From the IMG/VR virus record IMGVR_UViG_3300009159_005558, positions 1 through 50,688 of that record: DNA of 50,688 nt; one strand, 5' to 3'. Under the pieces are notes generated by a model. The model did no database searches, was not told the origin of the DNA, and saw only the letters and a program-made list of their open reading frames with translations. Both the position numbers and the translations under genes were made by a program. This stretch comes from a virus. The first letter of the stretch is position 1; every line of letters starts with the position of its first letter. Positions 35,637-44,652 of this stretch are shown here, piece after piece.

Positions 35637-38600
35637 TAAATTACTCCACTACCGGGAGCTGTTTGCAGATTAGTGCTGGTCAAGGCTGTGATAACTTCTA
35701 TGTCGTTGACCGTGGCACCATTGACAAAAATCTGATTTGGAGCACAACGAATTTCATACAAGTCACCAAAACTCTTTTGTGTGTTTAAAGGAACCAACAC
35801 TACACTACTTACAACATTTCCAATGTTTTGATGTATGTAAGAAGCCAGTTCACTAAAATAGAAAGTGTCTCCAAAATTCCAATTGTCAAGATTAAAATAA
35901 GCATTCATGTTGGACACTACTAAATTTTTAATAGTACTGACACTGGCTGTGCTGCTAGCAGAACGTATGACTTTGATTGTGGCTCGCAGTGCCGGGTCTG
36001 CTTTTTGTCCAAACAACGGTTGAAAATCTACACAGTTAAGAATCATGTTGTCAGATATCATTTTAAAATTCTGAAGGCCTTGATAGGCCGTGGTTAAATT
36101 ATTAATGGTAGGTGGGGTTGGCTCAGTTACGGTGCCAGTTACATCTTGTAACCAATTGGTGTAGGCTGTGTAGTAGGCATTGGTTACCACATACACATCA
36201 ATAATATTAGTTGATCCAGGATCAATTCTACTGGTCAATGGGCTGTTATGGCGATATTGGAAATACAAGCCCTGGCGTCCTGTTCTGGCCACATACTCGT
36301 AGGTCAGAGTCAATGTAGGATTGTCCAGGCTATCTACACCAAGTATGTAAAATGCGTTTTCACTGTAAGCATAAAATACCTGGCCAACTATGTATTGAGA
36401 TTGTTCTACTTGAATTGACGGCAACGTTGGATAATCACTGTTGACTATGCCGGCTTCAATTAAAAGATAACGTTGTAAATTATCAAAGTCCACAGTGGCC
36501 TGGAAGAATACATATTTTTGGTTGGCGTCAACTGCGGGTGCCACAATGTCGTCAAAGAAATCTGGGTTAACTGGTGTTGTATCACCGGCACGGGCAAAGC
36601 TGACCAACACTTGGAAATCATCTACTAGGCCATCACTCAATACTGGTTGATCAATGATTGTCAACACATTGTCTGATCCCATGGGTGCTGGATTATCAGG
36701 TTGACTGTTGACTTTGAGTACGTTGACAAAATCACGAATCACTGTGCCAGTTCTGCTGTCGTAGATAGGATCGCTGGTGTAAAAGAAAAATCTAGTTTGC
36801 AGTACACTACCAAATGAATATTCTAAACTTCTAGAAACCACAGTATAGGTAACACCATTGAAGGTTGCTTGTACTAACCATGACGCATCAAGATTGGTGC
36901 CAGCAGTGCTTTGTGCATTGCTAAGACTAAAGTCGGCATCTACAGCAAGATTACTGGCAGTAATCACATACCAAGTATTGGTAAGATTGTTGTATCCTAT
37001 ACCAAAATTTTGATTCAATGCAATTTGTCCAACTATGCTTTGTTGTACACTGGTAGGAATGTCGGTAGTAAACACAGGAATAACCTGTGTAGGAATAGCA
37101 CGACTAGGTACAAAATTGTTCAACACCACTGGACCTACACCCGATGGCAAATTGCCCAGGCCTTGTGCTGTGCCTGATAGATAAACTGCTGAAGGGCTAG
37201 CCCAAATCTCAAGCTTCTCGTCAGACTGTGTAGGTGTTCCTACTACCAGTCGATTGTTGGCATCAAAATATTCACCAGCAGGTGCTGCAAATTTTACCAG
37301 GCTACCTTCTGTAATATATTTGCCGTTGTTGCTGGCATAGGTACCAATGGCTACAGGATTACCAAGGGCATTTTCAAAATATCCAGTGGTTTCGTTGGTG
37401 ATAGATGTGCTTTGATGCCAGGTGTAATTCAATACTGCCAAGTTGGGACGAGGAAAATTGGCATAATAAAATTGTTGTAGACCTGCCCGTATAGTCAACG
37501 GGGTAATCTGATTGGTCACCGTGTCTGAAATGTCGTTGGTAGTTAACCATGAGAATCTAAATGTGTACAAATCATTTGATTCCCACAAGGCTCCATCACT
37601 GGAAAAAATATTTGTACTAGAATATTTGCCGGTGCCATCCACTAGGTCAAGATACCGGCTAGTTCCAATGCTGGCACGGTTGATAGCAGTGCTCTTAAGA
37701 ATACTGCTGTATTGTGTAAACGGAAATTGACTATAGTCTTCGCCGTTGACCATTCTATTTTGTGTGTAATACTGTGCCGGAGCTCGTTGTTTGATCTCAG
37801 CAATGGTTTCACGTGCCTGAGCATTGGTCACCGGCTCTGTGATTCCGCAAGTGAATGTCAATGTTTCAATCTGGCCTGTGCGACTTACATAACTGATAGG
37901 TACTGACACACTTTGCATTTCTACTGGATTGATAATGTAGGTCAGGCCGTTGCTGGCTCGTACGTAGTTACGGAATGTTCCCACAGGAATTGTGGCAAAT
38001 ATGCCATCGCCAAAGTTTAAAGTAATTTGGTCATTGGTTCTACTGGTCACACTGTAGATATCTCTTGTACCCGGTGCCAATTGTTCTACCGCGGCAGCAT
38101 ACACGCTTTGGACTTTCTCCCAATAATTGGAAACATTTCCTACGTTGTCTAATTGATATAACCAGATATCAGTATTGTTGATACCTTCAATGTTAATGGC
38201 CACAGCACGATTACTGACCCGTTCTGGCAAATTAAAATCTTGACTTTGCAGTACACCTTGTTTGAAGTAAAAGAAAAATCCTGTGTTGTTGCTAAGATAT
38301 CCCTGTTGGTCATTACGGAACAACATGTTAAATCGACCGTTGGGCAAAGGCGGGGGTTCGTAAACAAAATCTGCGCCCACCGAAGTTGCATTGACCACTT
38401 CAAATGGCATGTTAACTGTGTCTATGGTGGCAGTGTATGGAATTACTGGAAGGAACCCAGGTACCAGGTTAATGGTGTATTCCTGCGTGTCTACGCCTAA
38501 CAGTGTTTGTCGGTTGCCAGGATTGCCAAATTTTTGTGTGTTAATCAAGCTGGCATTGATAATGGTAGCAAACTGTTCTTGCCAATCAATATTGGTAGGA

Positions 38601-39037
38601 TCTGCCCAATTTATAGTAATATTGGCCAAGTTAATGCCGTTGTAGTCAGTGAGATTTTCTGTAGTTGAAATAGAAAATACTTTGAGATATCCACTGGCTT
38701 CTGTGTTGCGTTTTGGAGTGTAGCTGACCAAATTGGCCAATTTAACCACACTGTCTCTACGTTCGGCAGTGTCTAGATAATTTTCACGTGTGTTTAAATC
38801 TGTGCGGAAGGCCAAACTTTGACCCATAAACGCCATGACATCCAGCAGGGCAATAAATTCTGAACTTTCAATGTAATCATTGAATGTTTCTGGGTAGTAC
38901 AGACGCAAATAATCCACGAAACTCTTGCGCAGAGTTTCAAAGTCATAGCTTTGAAAGTTAGCTTCTTGGTAGGCCTGATAGATACGTTTCCAATCTTCTA
39001 CCCCAAAAATTGCTGTTTGTCTTGACGTTGTGGCCAT
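35636..39037 (-). CDS. 6: Baseplate wedge protein, gp6-like
   Basis: 1133 residues, ATG 39037. The N-terminus has WKRIYQAYQEANFQSYDFET, then SFVDYLRLYYPETFNDYIES, SEFIALLDVMAFMGQSLAFR and DLNTRENYLDTAERRDSVVK, the classic start of gp6/J-type baseplate wedge proteins, which form the inner ring that holds the wedges around the hub. A late-type box (ATAAATACT) lies about 14 nt before the inferred leader. It is longer than T4 gp6 (660), as is usual for aquatic relatives. It follows the gp25-like gene by 46 nt and ends in a TAATG overlap with the giant gene. Confidence 0.93.
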   Translation of the reverse strand: MATTSRQTAIFGVEDWKRIYQAYQEANFQSYDFETLRKSFVDYLRLYYPETFNDYIESSEFIALLDVMAFMGQSLAFRTDLNTRENYLDTAERRDSVVKLANLVSYTPKRNTEASGYLKVFSISTTENLTDYNGINLANITINWADPTNIDWQEQFATIINASLINTQKFGNPGNRQTLLGVDTQEYTINLVPGFLPVIPYTATIDTVNMPFEVVNATSVGADFVYEPPPLPNGRFNMLFRNDQQGYLSNNTGFFFYFKQGVLQSQDFNLPERVSNRAVAINIEGINNTDIWLYQLDNVGNVSNYWEKVQSVYAAAVEQLAPGTRDIYSVTSRTNDQITLNFGDGIFATIPVGTFRNYVRASNGLTYIINPVEMQSVSVPISYVSRTGQIETLTFTCGITEPVTNAQARETIAEIKQRAPAQYYTQNRMVNGEDYSQFPFTQYSSILKSTAINRASIGTSRYLDLVDGTGKYSSTNIFSSDGALWESNDLYTFRFSWLTTNDISDTVTNQITPLTIRAGLQQFYYANFPRPNLAVLNYTWHQSTSITNETTGYFENALGNPVAIGTYASNNGKYITEGSLVKFAAPAGEYFDANNRLVVGTPTQSDEKLEIWASPSAVYLSGTAQGLGNLPSGVGPVVLNNFVPSRAIPTQVIPVFTTDIPTSVQQSIVGQIALNQNFGIGYNNLTNTWYVITASNLAVDADFSLSNAQSTAGTNLDASWLVQATFNGVTYTVVSRSLEYSFGSVLQTRFFFYTSDPIYDSRTGTVIRDFVNVLKVNSQPDNPAPMGSDNVLTIIDQPVLSDGLVDDFQVLVSFARAGDTTPVNPDFFDDIVAPAVDANQKYVFFQATVDFDNLQRYLLIEAGIVNSDYPTLPSIQVEQSQYIVGQVFYAYSENAFYILGVDSLDNPTLTLTYEYVARTGRQGLYFQYRHNSPLTSRIDPGSTNIIDVYVVTNAYYTAYTNWLQDVTGTVTEPTPPTINNLTTAYQGLQNFKMISDNMILNCVDFQPLFGQKADPALRATIKVIRSASSTASVSTIKNLVVSNMNAYFNLDNWNFGDTFYFSELASYIHQNIGNVVSSVVLVPLNTQKSFGDLYEIRCAPNQIFVNGATVNDIEVITALTSTNLQTAPGSGVI

Positions 39038-39054
39038 AGTTATTCCAATGTTAA

Positions 39055-39063
39055 AGTATTTAT
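39055..39063 (-). promoter_or_regulatory. Late-promoter-like box ATAAATACT before gp6-like gene
   Basis: Lies in the 46-nt gap after the gp25-like gene, read on the minus strand. The predicted leader is about 14 nt and includes TTGGAA before ATG 39037. Confidence 0.55.
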
Positions 39064-39083
39064 GGAATTAATAAAGTGGGTAG

Positions 39084-39458
39084 TTAAACGTAAGTGGCCG
39101 TGCGTTGTTGTTGGTCGAAAAACAGACTCAACTGTTGTGCCTGTGTACTGGGTACTACTGCTAGTCCGAGCTGTATTAACATGCCATTTTCTTGAGGAAA
39201 TACCTGGATCCCGCTGATATAAACTCTAGGATCTCCGGCACATACACGTTGTATTTCTGCATAGATCAGTTCTTGTGTTTCAGGAGTTTGATTTTCAAAC
39301 AAATAGTTCCAAAGCACTGTGCCATATCCAGGACGGCCTACCAGTTCACCTTGCCGTATATTAAAGGCGTTGAGTAGGTCAATTTTGATCAAATCAAAAT
39401 CCACTGCTGTGAATTTTTTGTTTTGATTTATAGTGTTAAATCCAATGAATGTAGGCAT
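39084..39458 (-). CDS. 25: Baseplate wedge protein, gp25-like
   Basis: 124 residues, ATG 39458. MPTFIGFNTINQNKKFTAVD, then IKIDLLNAFNIRQGELVGRP, GTVLWNYLFENQTPETQEL and RVCAGDPRVYISGIQVFPQE match the gp25/GpW-type baseplate wedge family in order (G.R....G....LWDYLFE). Gp25 anchors gp6 at the baseplate centre and interacts with the sheath initiation site. The length matches the usual 130. The motif box GTAAATATA lies 2 nt before the ATG, which suggests a leaderless transcript. There is a short gap of 15 nt to the upstream 600-aa gene. Confidence 0.93.
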   Translation of the reverse strand: MPTFIGFNTINQNKKFTAVDFDLIKIDLLNAFNIRQGELVGRPGYGTVLWNYLFENQTPETQELIYAEIQRVCAGDPRVYISGIQVFPQENGMLIQLGLAVVPSTQAQQLSLFFDQQQRTATYV

Positions 39459-39460
39459 GA

Positions 39461-39469
39461 TATATTTAC
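39461..39469 (-). promoter_or_regulatory. Late-promoter-like box GTAAATATA before gp25-like gene
   Basis: Only TC separates this box from ATG 39458. With the last A of TAAATA at -6, +1 falls at the ATG. The same 9-mer occurs at 47383-47391. Confidence 0.5.
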
Positions 39470-39473
39470 TCTA

Positions 39474-41276
39474 TTAAGCCAACTGGCCCAGTGACGATGT
39501 GACTTGCCCTGCCAGTGCCGATGCTTGCCCTTGTGCTTGAGCAATCAAATCTGTTCCTTGCTGTTGTAATGCCTTTAATTTATCTTGGGCAGCACTGATA
39601 TCAAGTATAGCGGCCACTGTAGGCGAGCTGGGATCAGGGTAACCAAAACTAGGTGTAGGTATCTTGCTACTGCCAAATATTTTAGCTGTGGCCACATCCA
39701 CAGTGGCACGATTTACGGTGTTGCTGAATCCAGCGGCTGGTTGGGTAGCCGCTACTAAACTGTCGCTGACACCGCCTAGAATTCCACTGGCACCGGAACC
39801 TAACAAATCAGTCAACTTGGATAGGCTACTAAAATTAGGCAGACCTGCAGTCAAGCTCCCTAGACTGGGCAAGCCTGTTGTTAAACTATTCAGACTAGGC
39901 AAGCCTGCGGTTAAACTATTCAGACTAGGTAGACCAGAGGTTAGCCCGCTTAGGCTAGGCAAGTTCACACCACCAAGATTACTCAAACTGGTCAACGGAT
40001 TGGTGGCACTGGTGGCAAACTGTGAGGCTTTGCCTAGAGTGTCCATGGCAGTTCGCACACTAGGTAAGCCTGGAACAACTCCTTCGATTAATGTTCCTAG
40101 ACTGGGTATCCCGGGCAACTTGGAAGTTAGTGCGCCAATTGATGGCAAACTTGATGTCAGTGAACTGATTGATGGTATGCTACTGGCCCACTGTGCTGTG
40201 AGTTCTGTGCCAAACTTACCAGCATTGCCAACCAATGCACCCACACCTTCATTTACAGTGCTTTGAATTTTGTTAACCACACCAGAAAGGTCTTGCAAGC
40301 TGGCACCCACACTGTTTACAGCACCTGATGCAAGAGATTGTAAATTGGTCACCGAGGATGTGGCCAATTTGCCCAAGGGCGAGTCCTTTAAGGCCGATGT
40401 TAACTTACTGACATCAGGCAACCCTGCAGTCAAACTACTAAGGCTAGGCAAGCCGGATGTCAAACTAGATACGTCAAACGACAATCCAGTGGACGCACTC
40501 AATTGTGATAATGATAATAACCCGCTTTGTGTAAACACCTGGCCTTTGAGCGCCGATAAGGATGCAGTAACAGGAGGAGATATCACACCCGCCGCAGCTA
40601 ACCCGTCAAATCCATTTTTCATTAAATTGGTCATAGCACCGGCTTGCGCCGATGCACTGTTAAGAAAATCTTTAGCACTGTTGATGCCATTGAGCCCGGT
40701 GAATATTCCTGGTGCCGACAGTACATCAGTCAACGGTGCTGGGTCAAATATAAATTGTTGCCAAGTGCCAGGTTTTACATAACCAGCTTGTTCCAACTGT
40801 TGACAGCTCAATCCAAATTGTCCAACACCTTTTTCATTGGTCATTACATTGGCGGGTTGATCTACAGAGTTAGATATCTGTGCCATGATGCCTTGGACCT
40901 GCCCGGAGCTCAAAGACCCAATTGCCGGGCTGGTAAATCCAGACGAGTTGATTGTGGCAATGTTGGCCTGTGTTATAGGGTCGGTCAACGGTGTGTTGAT
41001 CAATGATGGGATCCCGGCCACTTGTGGCAATCCATTGACAATGGCCAAAACTACAGTATCGTCAACACCGGCAGTGCCGCGATCCAATCGACTCAGTGCA
41101 AATTTTGCCGCGTTTGATGTGGCTGTGGTAATACTTTGCCCGGCAGTAAATCCAGCAAAGGTTCCAGCAGCAACTTGACCGTAAAAAATAATATCAGCCT
41201 GTGTCTGCGTGGTGCCAGCTGGTGCTTCCATAGTAAATGCGGCACCTGACGGAAGAGTATAGTTGAATTGACTCAT
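39474..41276 (-). CDS. Baseplate/tail protein with 10-residue repeats, unassigned
   Basis: 600 residues, ATG 41276. The N-terminus (MSQFNYTLPSGAAFTMEAP) leads to a 200-residue domain containing VGQFGLSCQQLEQAGYVKPG and TWQQFIFDP, a motif found in several phage hub- or lysozyme-associated proteins. The rest is low-complexity Ser/Leu/Gly/Thr: tandem GLPSLNSLTA-type units around residues 440-480 and diverged copies before. It is probably an extended helical or collagen-like spacer. No lysozyme catalytic residues are recognisable. It lies between the gp5-like and gp25-like genes with an ATGA overlap to the former, so it is likely part of the hub or spike assembly. Function is inferred from position. 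Confidence 0.6.
   Translation of the reverse strand: MSQFNYTLPSGAAFTMEAPAGTTQTQADIIFYGQVAAGTFAGFTAGQSITTATSNAAKFALSRLDRGTAGVDDTVVLAIVNGLPQVAGIPSLINTPLTDPITQANIATINSSGFTSPAIGSLSSGQVQGIMAQISNSVDQPANVMTNEKGVGQFGLSCQQLEQAGYVKPGTWQQFIFDPAPLTDVLSAPGIFTGLNGINSAKDFLNSASAQAGAMTNLMKNGFDGLAAAGVISPPVTASLSALKGQVFTQSGLLSLSQLSASTGLSFDVSSLTSGLPSLSSLTAGLPDVSKLTSALKDSPLGKLATSSVTNLQSLASGAVNSVGASLQDLSGVVNKIQSTVNEGVGALVGNAGKFGTELTAQWASSIPSISSLTSSLPSIGALTSKLPGIPSLGTLIEGVVPGLPSVRTAMDTLGKASQFATSATNPLTSLSNLGGVNLPSLSGLTSGLPSLNSLTAGLPSLNSLTTGLPSLGSLTAGLPNFSSLSKLTDLLGSGASGILGGVSDSLVAATQPAAGFSNTVNRATVDVATAKIFGSSKIPTPSFGYPDPSSPTVAAILDISAAQDKLKALQQQGTDLIAQAQGQASALAGQVTSSLGQLA
39841..39960. repeat. 30-bp tandem repeat, four units, within a coding region
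   Basis: Four adjacent 30-base units, for example 39871-39900 and 39901-39930 identical except at three positions (two near the middle of the first 10 bases and the last base). They encode the 10-residue unit GLPSLNSLTA of the 600-aa protein. More diverged copies occur near 40090-40190 and 40400-40480. They suggest recent slippage or duplication. Confidence 0.85.
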
Positions 41277-42775
41277 TTTGTTTTGGTAATGGTTACCCCA
41301 GCAGGTACAGCAGGTGCAGCCGGAGGAGGACTAGCAATGCCGTCACTCAGTGTAGTGGCCGAAGGAACGCCCATGTTATGATACGGATATGGTTCGTGGG
41401 CAGGAGCACGGGTTACGATGCTTTCTGTGCCAGTTGGGTTGACTACCCATCCTGTGGTATTGTTAAAACTAGAACTGGGTTGAAGATACTTGGTCAGTCC
41501 AGCTGGTGTATCTACTTCAATGCGTTGGCCGCCATTGAGCTGTATTCGACTGCCGTTGAAACTCAATTCAGAACTGGTAGCCCAGCTGCCTAACTGACTG
41601 GTTATGGCCAACACACCTGGAGTTTTCAATCCAATACCTCCTTGACTGAACATGGTCAATTTGCCTTTGTTTGATATGCTCATGTCAGCATTACTTTGCA
41701 TGGTTGTGCCTTTGGTGCTTTTCATATTGATCTTGCCGCCGGCGAACATGTTGATATCTTCGTCGGCATGTAAATTTAATGTGCCTTGTGTACGTATGTT
41801 TACACTGTTAGTAGTGTACACATCCAGTGTGCCTTCTTGTCCTAGTTCAATCCAGGCTTGACCATTGGCGTGACAAATGTACAAACAATTGCCATCGTCA
41901 CTCATGGTAATCTGATGACCTTTGCTGGTGCGTATACGCACAAGATTATCTTTGCCTGTCAAGTCGCCATCGTCCATGACAAAAGTATGACCGCCACGAC
42001 GAGCAATCACTGTGGCAGAGTTAGGAGCCGCTGCCTTTAAATCTTTGCCAGTAATTCCTGCTTCGCCTGTAGCGGTGGCTCCAATGCCACCAAGATAGAT
42101 AGCACGACCCGGCGTACTGATGCCGTAGCAATTGCTAGGACTTTCTCGTTGACTGCTACTGCCAATACTGCCGCGCACTTGGTCGTTGATCAGACCTTGT
42201 TGAAACAGTATACCAGCTAGATAGCTGTGTACTGGTTTGGGTTGTTCAAAGAATTTAGGGTTTTGACTAATTTTAGTATCTGTTACGTTGATTTCTGTAA
42301 CAGGCAATCGTTCTGATCCGGTGAAATAACTGGCCTGGGTAGCATTTTGTGTCACTGCTTGAGCTTTAGGAACGGATCCTATGGCTGGAATCATGTGACT
42401 GGCATACAGGGTAGGTATACATCCTACATAGTACGGCATTGCTTCGCCCTTGACCTGCAAGATTAAAACTTGGGTTCCTAGGTCAGGCGGAGTAAACCAC
42501 ATGCCATAACTCTGTGGATTGCCTTGTTCAAATGCTCCAGTTCCAGCATTGGCACCAGTAGGAGTAGTTCCATAAAATGGAGGACAATAAACTACTGTTT
42601 TCCAATTGCTTTGATCGTTGGGGTCCGTTGCACCGCGATTTTGTATGTAAACTTGTAGTCGTCCAGAACGACTTGGGTCTACGTTGTTTTTGACCACGCC
42701 AATATACGAACCTGGCGGCAACGGATCTTTGTAATTGCTTGGTACTTGTGAACCTGATGGTGTTGATTCTGCCAT
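41273..42775 (-). CDS. 5: Baseplate central spike protein, gp5/VgrG-like
   Basis: 500 residues, ATG 42775. PPGSYIGVVKNNVDPSRSGR then LQVYI is the N-terminal OB-fold opening of gp5/VgrG spikes. Residues about 265-400 form repeated beta-helix strands (GHTFVMDDGD, IELGQEGTLDVYTTNSVNIR, LNLHADEDINMFAGGKINMK) typical of the needle. Residues 1-15 and the last 60 are Pro/Ala-rich, flexible tails. Gp5 makes the central trimeric spike that crosses the outer membrane. No T4-type lysozyme insertion is seen, unlike T4 gp5, so any peptidoglycan-cutting activity must be elsewhere. It overlaps the next gene ATGA and the previous one TAATG. Confidence 0.88.
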   Translation of the reverse strand: MAESTPSGSQVPSNYKDPLPPGSYIGVVKNNVDPSRSGRLQVYIQNRGATDPNDQSNWKTVVYCPPFYGTTPTGANAGTGAFEQGNPQSYGMWFTPPDLGTQVLILQVKGEAMPYYVGCIPTLYASHMIPAIGSVPKAQAVTQNATQASYFTGSERLPVTEINVTDTKISQNPKFFEQPKPVHSYLAGILFQQGLINDQVRGSIGSSSQRESPSNCYGISTPGRAIYLGGIGATATGEAGITGKDLKAAAPNSATVIARRGGHTFVMDDGDLTGKDNLVRIRTSKGHQITMSDDGNCLYICHANGQAWIELGQEGTLDVYTTNSVNIRTQGTLNLHADEDINMFAGGKINMKSTKGTTMQSNADMSISNKGKLTMFSQGGIGLKTPGVLAITSQLGSWATSSELSFNGSRIQLNGGQRIEVDTPAGLTKYLQPSSSFNNTTGWVVNPTGTESIVTRAPAHEPYPYHNMGVPSATTLSDGIASPPPAAPAVPAGVTITKTK

Positions 42776-44649
42776 TATGCATCATCCTTTTGTATTTTTT
42801 GTGGCCCTACCGGAGTGGCACCACTGGCCACTGCCCTATCGTACCTTGCTTGATCTGTTGCATAAAAAGAAGCAACTCGGCCATTATTTAATTGGAGTTG
42901 GCCAATCAGTGGAGGTGCTTGGTAAGTGCCATCTGGGTTTTGCGTTGGGGTATATGTGGTAGGATTTACTTCTCTGGTGATTATATCAGCGTTTGCTGGT
43001 GGTGATATATCGCCGCTAGATGTTGGAGTTGCCGGCGGTGCGGCCGGTTGTGGTTCTGCTGGGTAGTATAAGTCACCATACTCATTTTTTCTAATATTAG
43101 ATACCTGGCCAGTTTCATCTTGTATGGCGTAGCCGCGAGAACCATCATCTGGAATAGTGACCTCGGTGCCTGTATTGGCACCATTTTTTAAATCTTGGGC
43201 TTCGTTTTGTGCGGTGGCACGGTCTCTACTTCCGGCTGCAGTAGGCACACCACCAGCTGTGGCTGGTCTGCCGTTGGCACCAGTGGGCGTTGGTATCTTT
43301 TTCTCAATTATAAGTTTACCCACCAGTTCCTGTTCAAAGCGACCTTTACTAAAGATATTTTTAACTGTTACGGCTTGATATGTAAAGTATTCTTGTGGTT
43401 GTCCGTTACGAGTGTTGGAATTTACGTTGACTATGCCGGTATTAAAATCATAGTCAGAAGGAGCATTAAATGCCACACTGAACATCACAGCCCGAGACTC
43501 AAAATTTATACCGCCGTCGGCATTGAATGGACTAAAGTCAAATGTTTTAGCATTTACGCCCAGTCCTGCTTCTCCTTGTTGCATCCAGGCTGGGTCGCCT
43601 ACTATACGCATTCTAACCGTGCTCAACGACGAAGGGTCATACAAAAAACTGGCGCCGTTGTTTGCAGGTTCATTGGCATAGTTCTTTGCACCTACCGCTT
43701 GGTCTCGACTGGTGGCCATGTAAACATAGCGATTTTGATCACGAAAATCTGTAGTAGTATTTTTTTGTTGATCTTGGCCAATTCCGGTAAACATCAGATG
43801 AAAAGCATTGTCGTATTTTTGTTCGTAACTTAAAATTTGTGTGTTGCCACCAGTAAACCAATATTGGTACGCTTTGTGAACGCCTTTGTACTTGCTGTCG
43901 GGAAAATATTGACTGATCATTTGTGCTACAGCATAGGGTGTGACAATAAAAGTCATGCGGAATGCATGATCTCTTATGATATTGTCAAATCCAAGTTGCG
44001 TAGCGGCCACACTGATCTTGAACCATTTCATATCCCCAGTACCGGCCTTGGCACTGACTTTTTCTGTTTGTAAACCGGTTACTGGATCTGTGGCTGTGGT
44101 AATTTCAACATTTTGTTGTTCGGTAATAAAACTACTGTTGCGCATGACACTGTCAATCACTTTGAGTATTTGTGTCCCTGCTTCGATAGGCCAAGTTTGT
44201 ACATCACGGTTTACACTATTTTTAGCCGTGTCAAGTTTCTCAGCTGTGGCATTGCTTTGCATAGGTGCTGTGGTTGCGTCCTGGGCACCGGGGCGTTTGA
44301 TTGTGGATGCGCCCATGTATGCTGGCGCAAATTCAATGGAGTATTGATCTGGAATTTCGCGTTTCTTTTGTTTGACTAAATCTCGTTGATGTTTGTTAAG
44401 CGCATCGCATAGGCCAGTGAAAATACTTTCTTTACCGGCCACTGGGGCTGCTGATGCTTTGGGCGGGCCTTGTGGCAGTTGCGGTGCATTTTTTACTTGT
44501 GTTGCTCCAGCCCTTACTCCTTGATTGGAAATGGATTGATTAAATGTCTGAGCAAATTGGCCGCTGGCCGCTGCTGCTTGATCTCGTGCGCTTCCATTTT
44601 CTGCTACGGCTTTTGCTTCTTCTGGGGTGAGTTGATATCCTCTTGCCAT
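42775..44649 (-). CDS. Tail/baseplate structural protein, unassigned
   Basis: 624 residues, ATG 44649. The N-terminal 90 residues are Ala/Gln/Pro-rich and probably disordered. The folded centre includes DQYSIEFAPAYMGASTIKRP, QTWPIEAGTQILKVIDSVMR, DHAFRMTFIVTPYAVAQMIS and YFPDSKYKGVHKAYQYWFTG, beta/alpha segments that I know from conserved virion proteins of aquatic T4-like phages without assigned T4 equivalents. The C-terminal 180 residues are again Pro/Gly/Thr-rich. It sits directly upstream of the gp5-like gene and downstream of a 423-aa protein; hub (gp27-like) function is a possibility from position. Not proven. Confidence 0.6.
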   Translation of the reverse strand: MARGYQLTPEEAKAVAENGSARDQAAAASGQFAQTFNQSISNQGVRAGATQVKNAPQLPQGPPKASAAPVAGKESIFTGLCDALNKHQRDLVKQKKREIPDQYSIEFAPAYMGASTIKRPGAQDATTAPMQSNATAEKLDTAKNSVNRDVQTWPIEAGTQILKVIDSVMRNSSFITEQQNVEITTATDPVTGLQTEKVSAKAGTGDMKWFKISVAATQLGFDNIIRDHAFRMTFIVTPYAVAQMISQYFPDSKYKGVHKAYQYWFTGGNTQILSYEQKYDNAFHLMFTGIGQDQQKNTTTDFRDQNRYVYMATSRDQAVGAKNYANEPANNGASFLYDPSSLSTVRMRIVGDPAWMQQGEAGLGVNAKTFDFSPFNADGGINFESRAVMFSVAFNAPSDYDFNTGIVNVNSNTRNGQPQEYFTYQAVTVKNIFSKGRFEQELVGKLIIEKKIPTPTGANGRPATAGGVPTAAGSRDRATAQNEAQDLKNGANTGTEVTIPDDGSRGYAIQDETGQVSNIRKNEYGDLYYPAEPQPAAPPATPTSSGDISPPANADIITREVNPTTYTPTQNPDGTYQAPPLIGQLQLNNGRVASFYATDQARYDRAVASGATPVGPQKIQKDDA

Positions 44650-44652
44650 AGT

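Noticed and set aside
39841-39960. Possible CRISPR-like array
   Set aside because: Units are directly adjacent 30-mers with no spacers, in frame with a coding sequence.
39664-40782. Long plus-strand frames opposite the repeat-containing baseplate gene
   Set aside because: They are antisense translations of a repetitive, Leu/Ser-rich gene (PRLGKP-type repeats mirror GLPSL units), so they have no independent support.
43195-43833. 212-aa plus-strand frame opposite the 624-aa virion protein
   Set aside because: Composition (Cys/Phe/Leu-rich) is that of a reverse frame; the minus-strand gene is intact and positioned in an overlapping operon.
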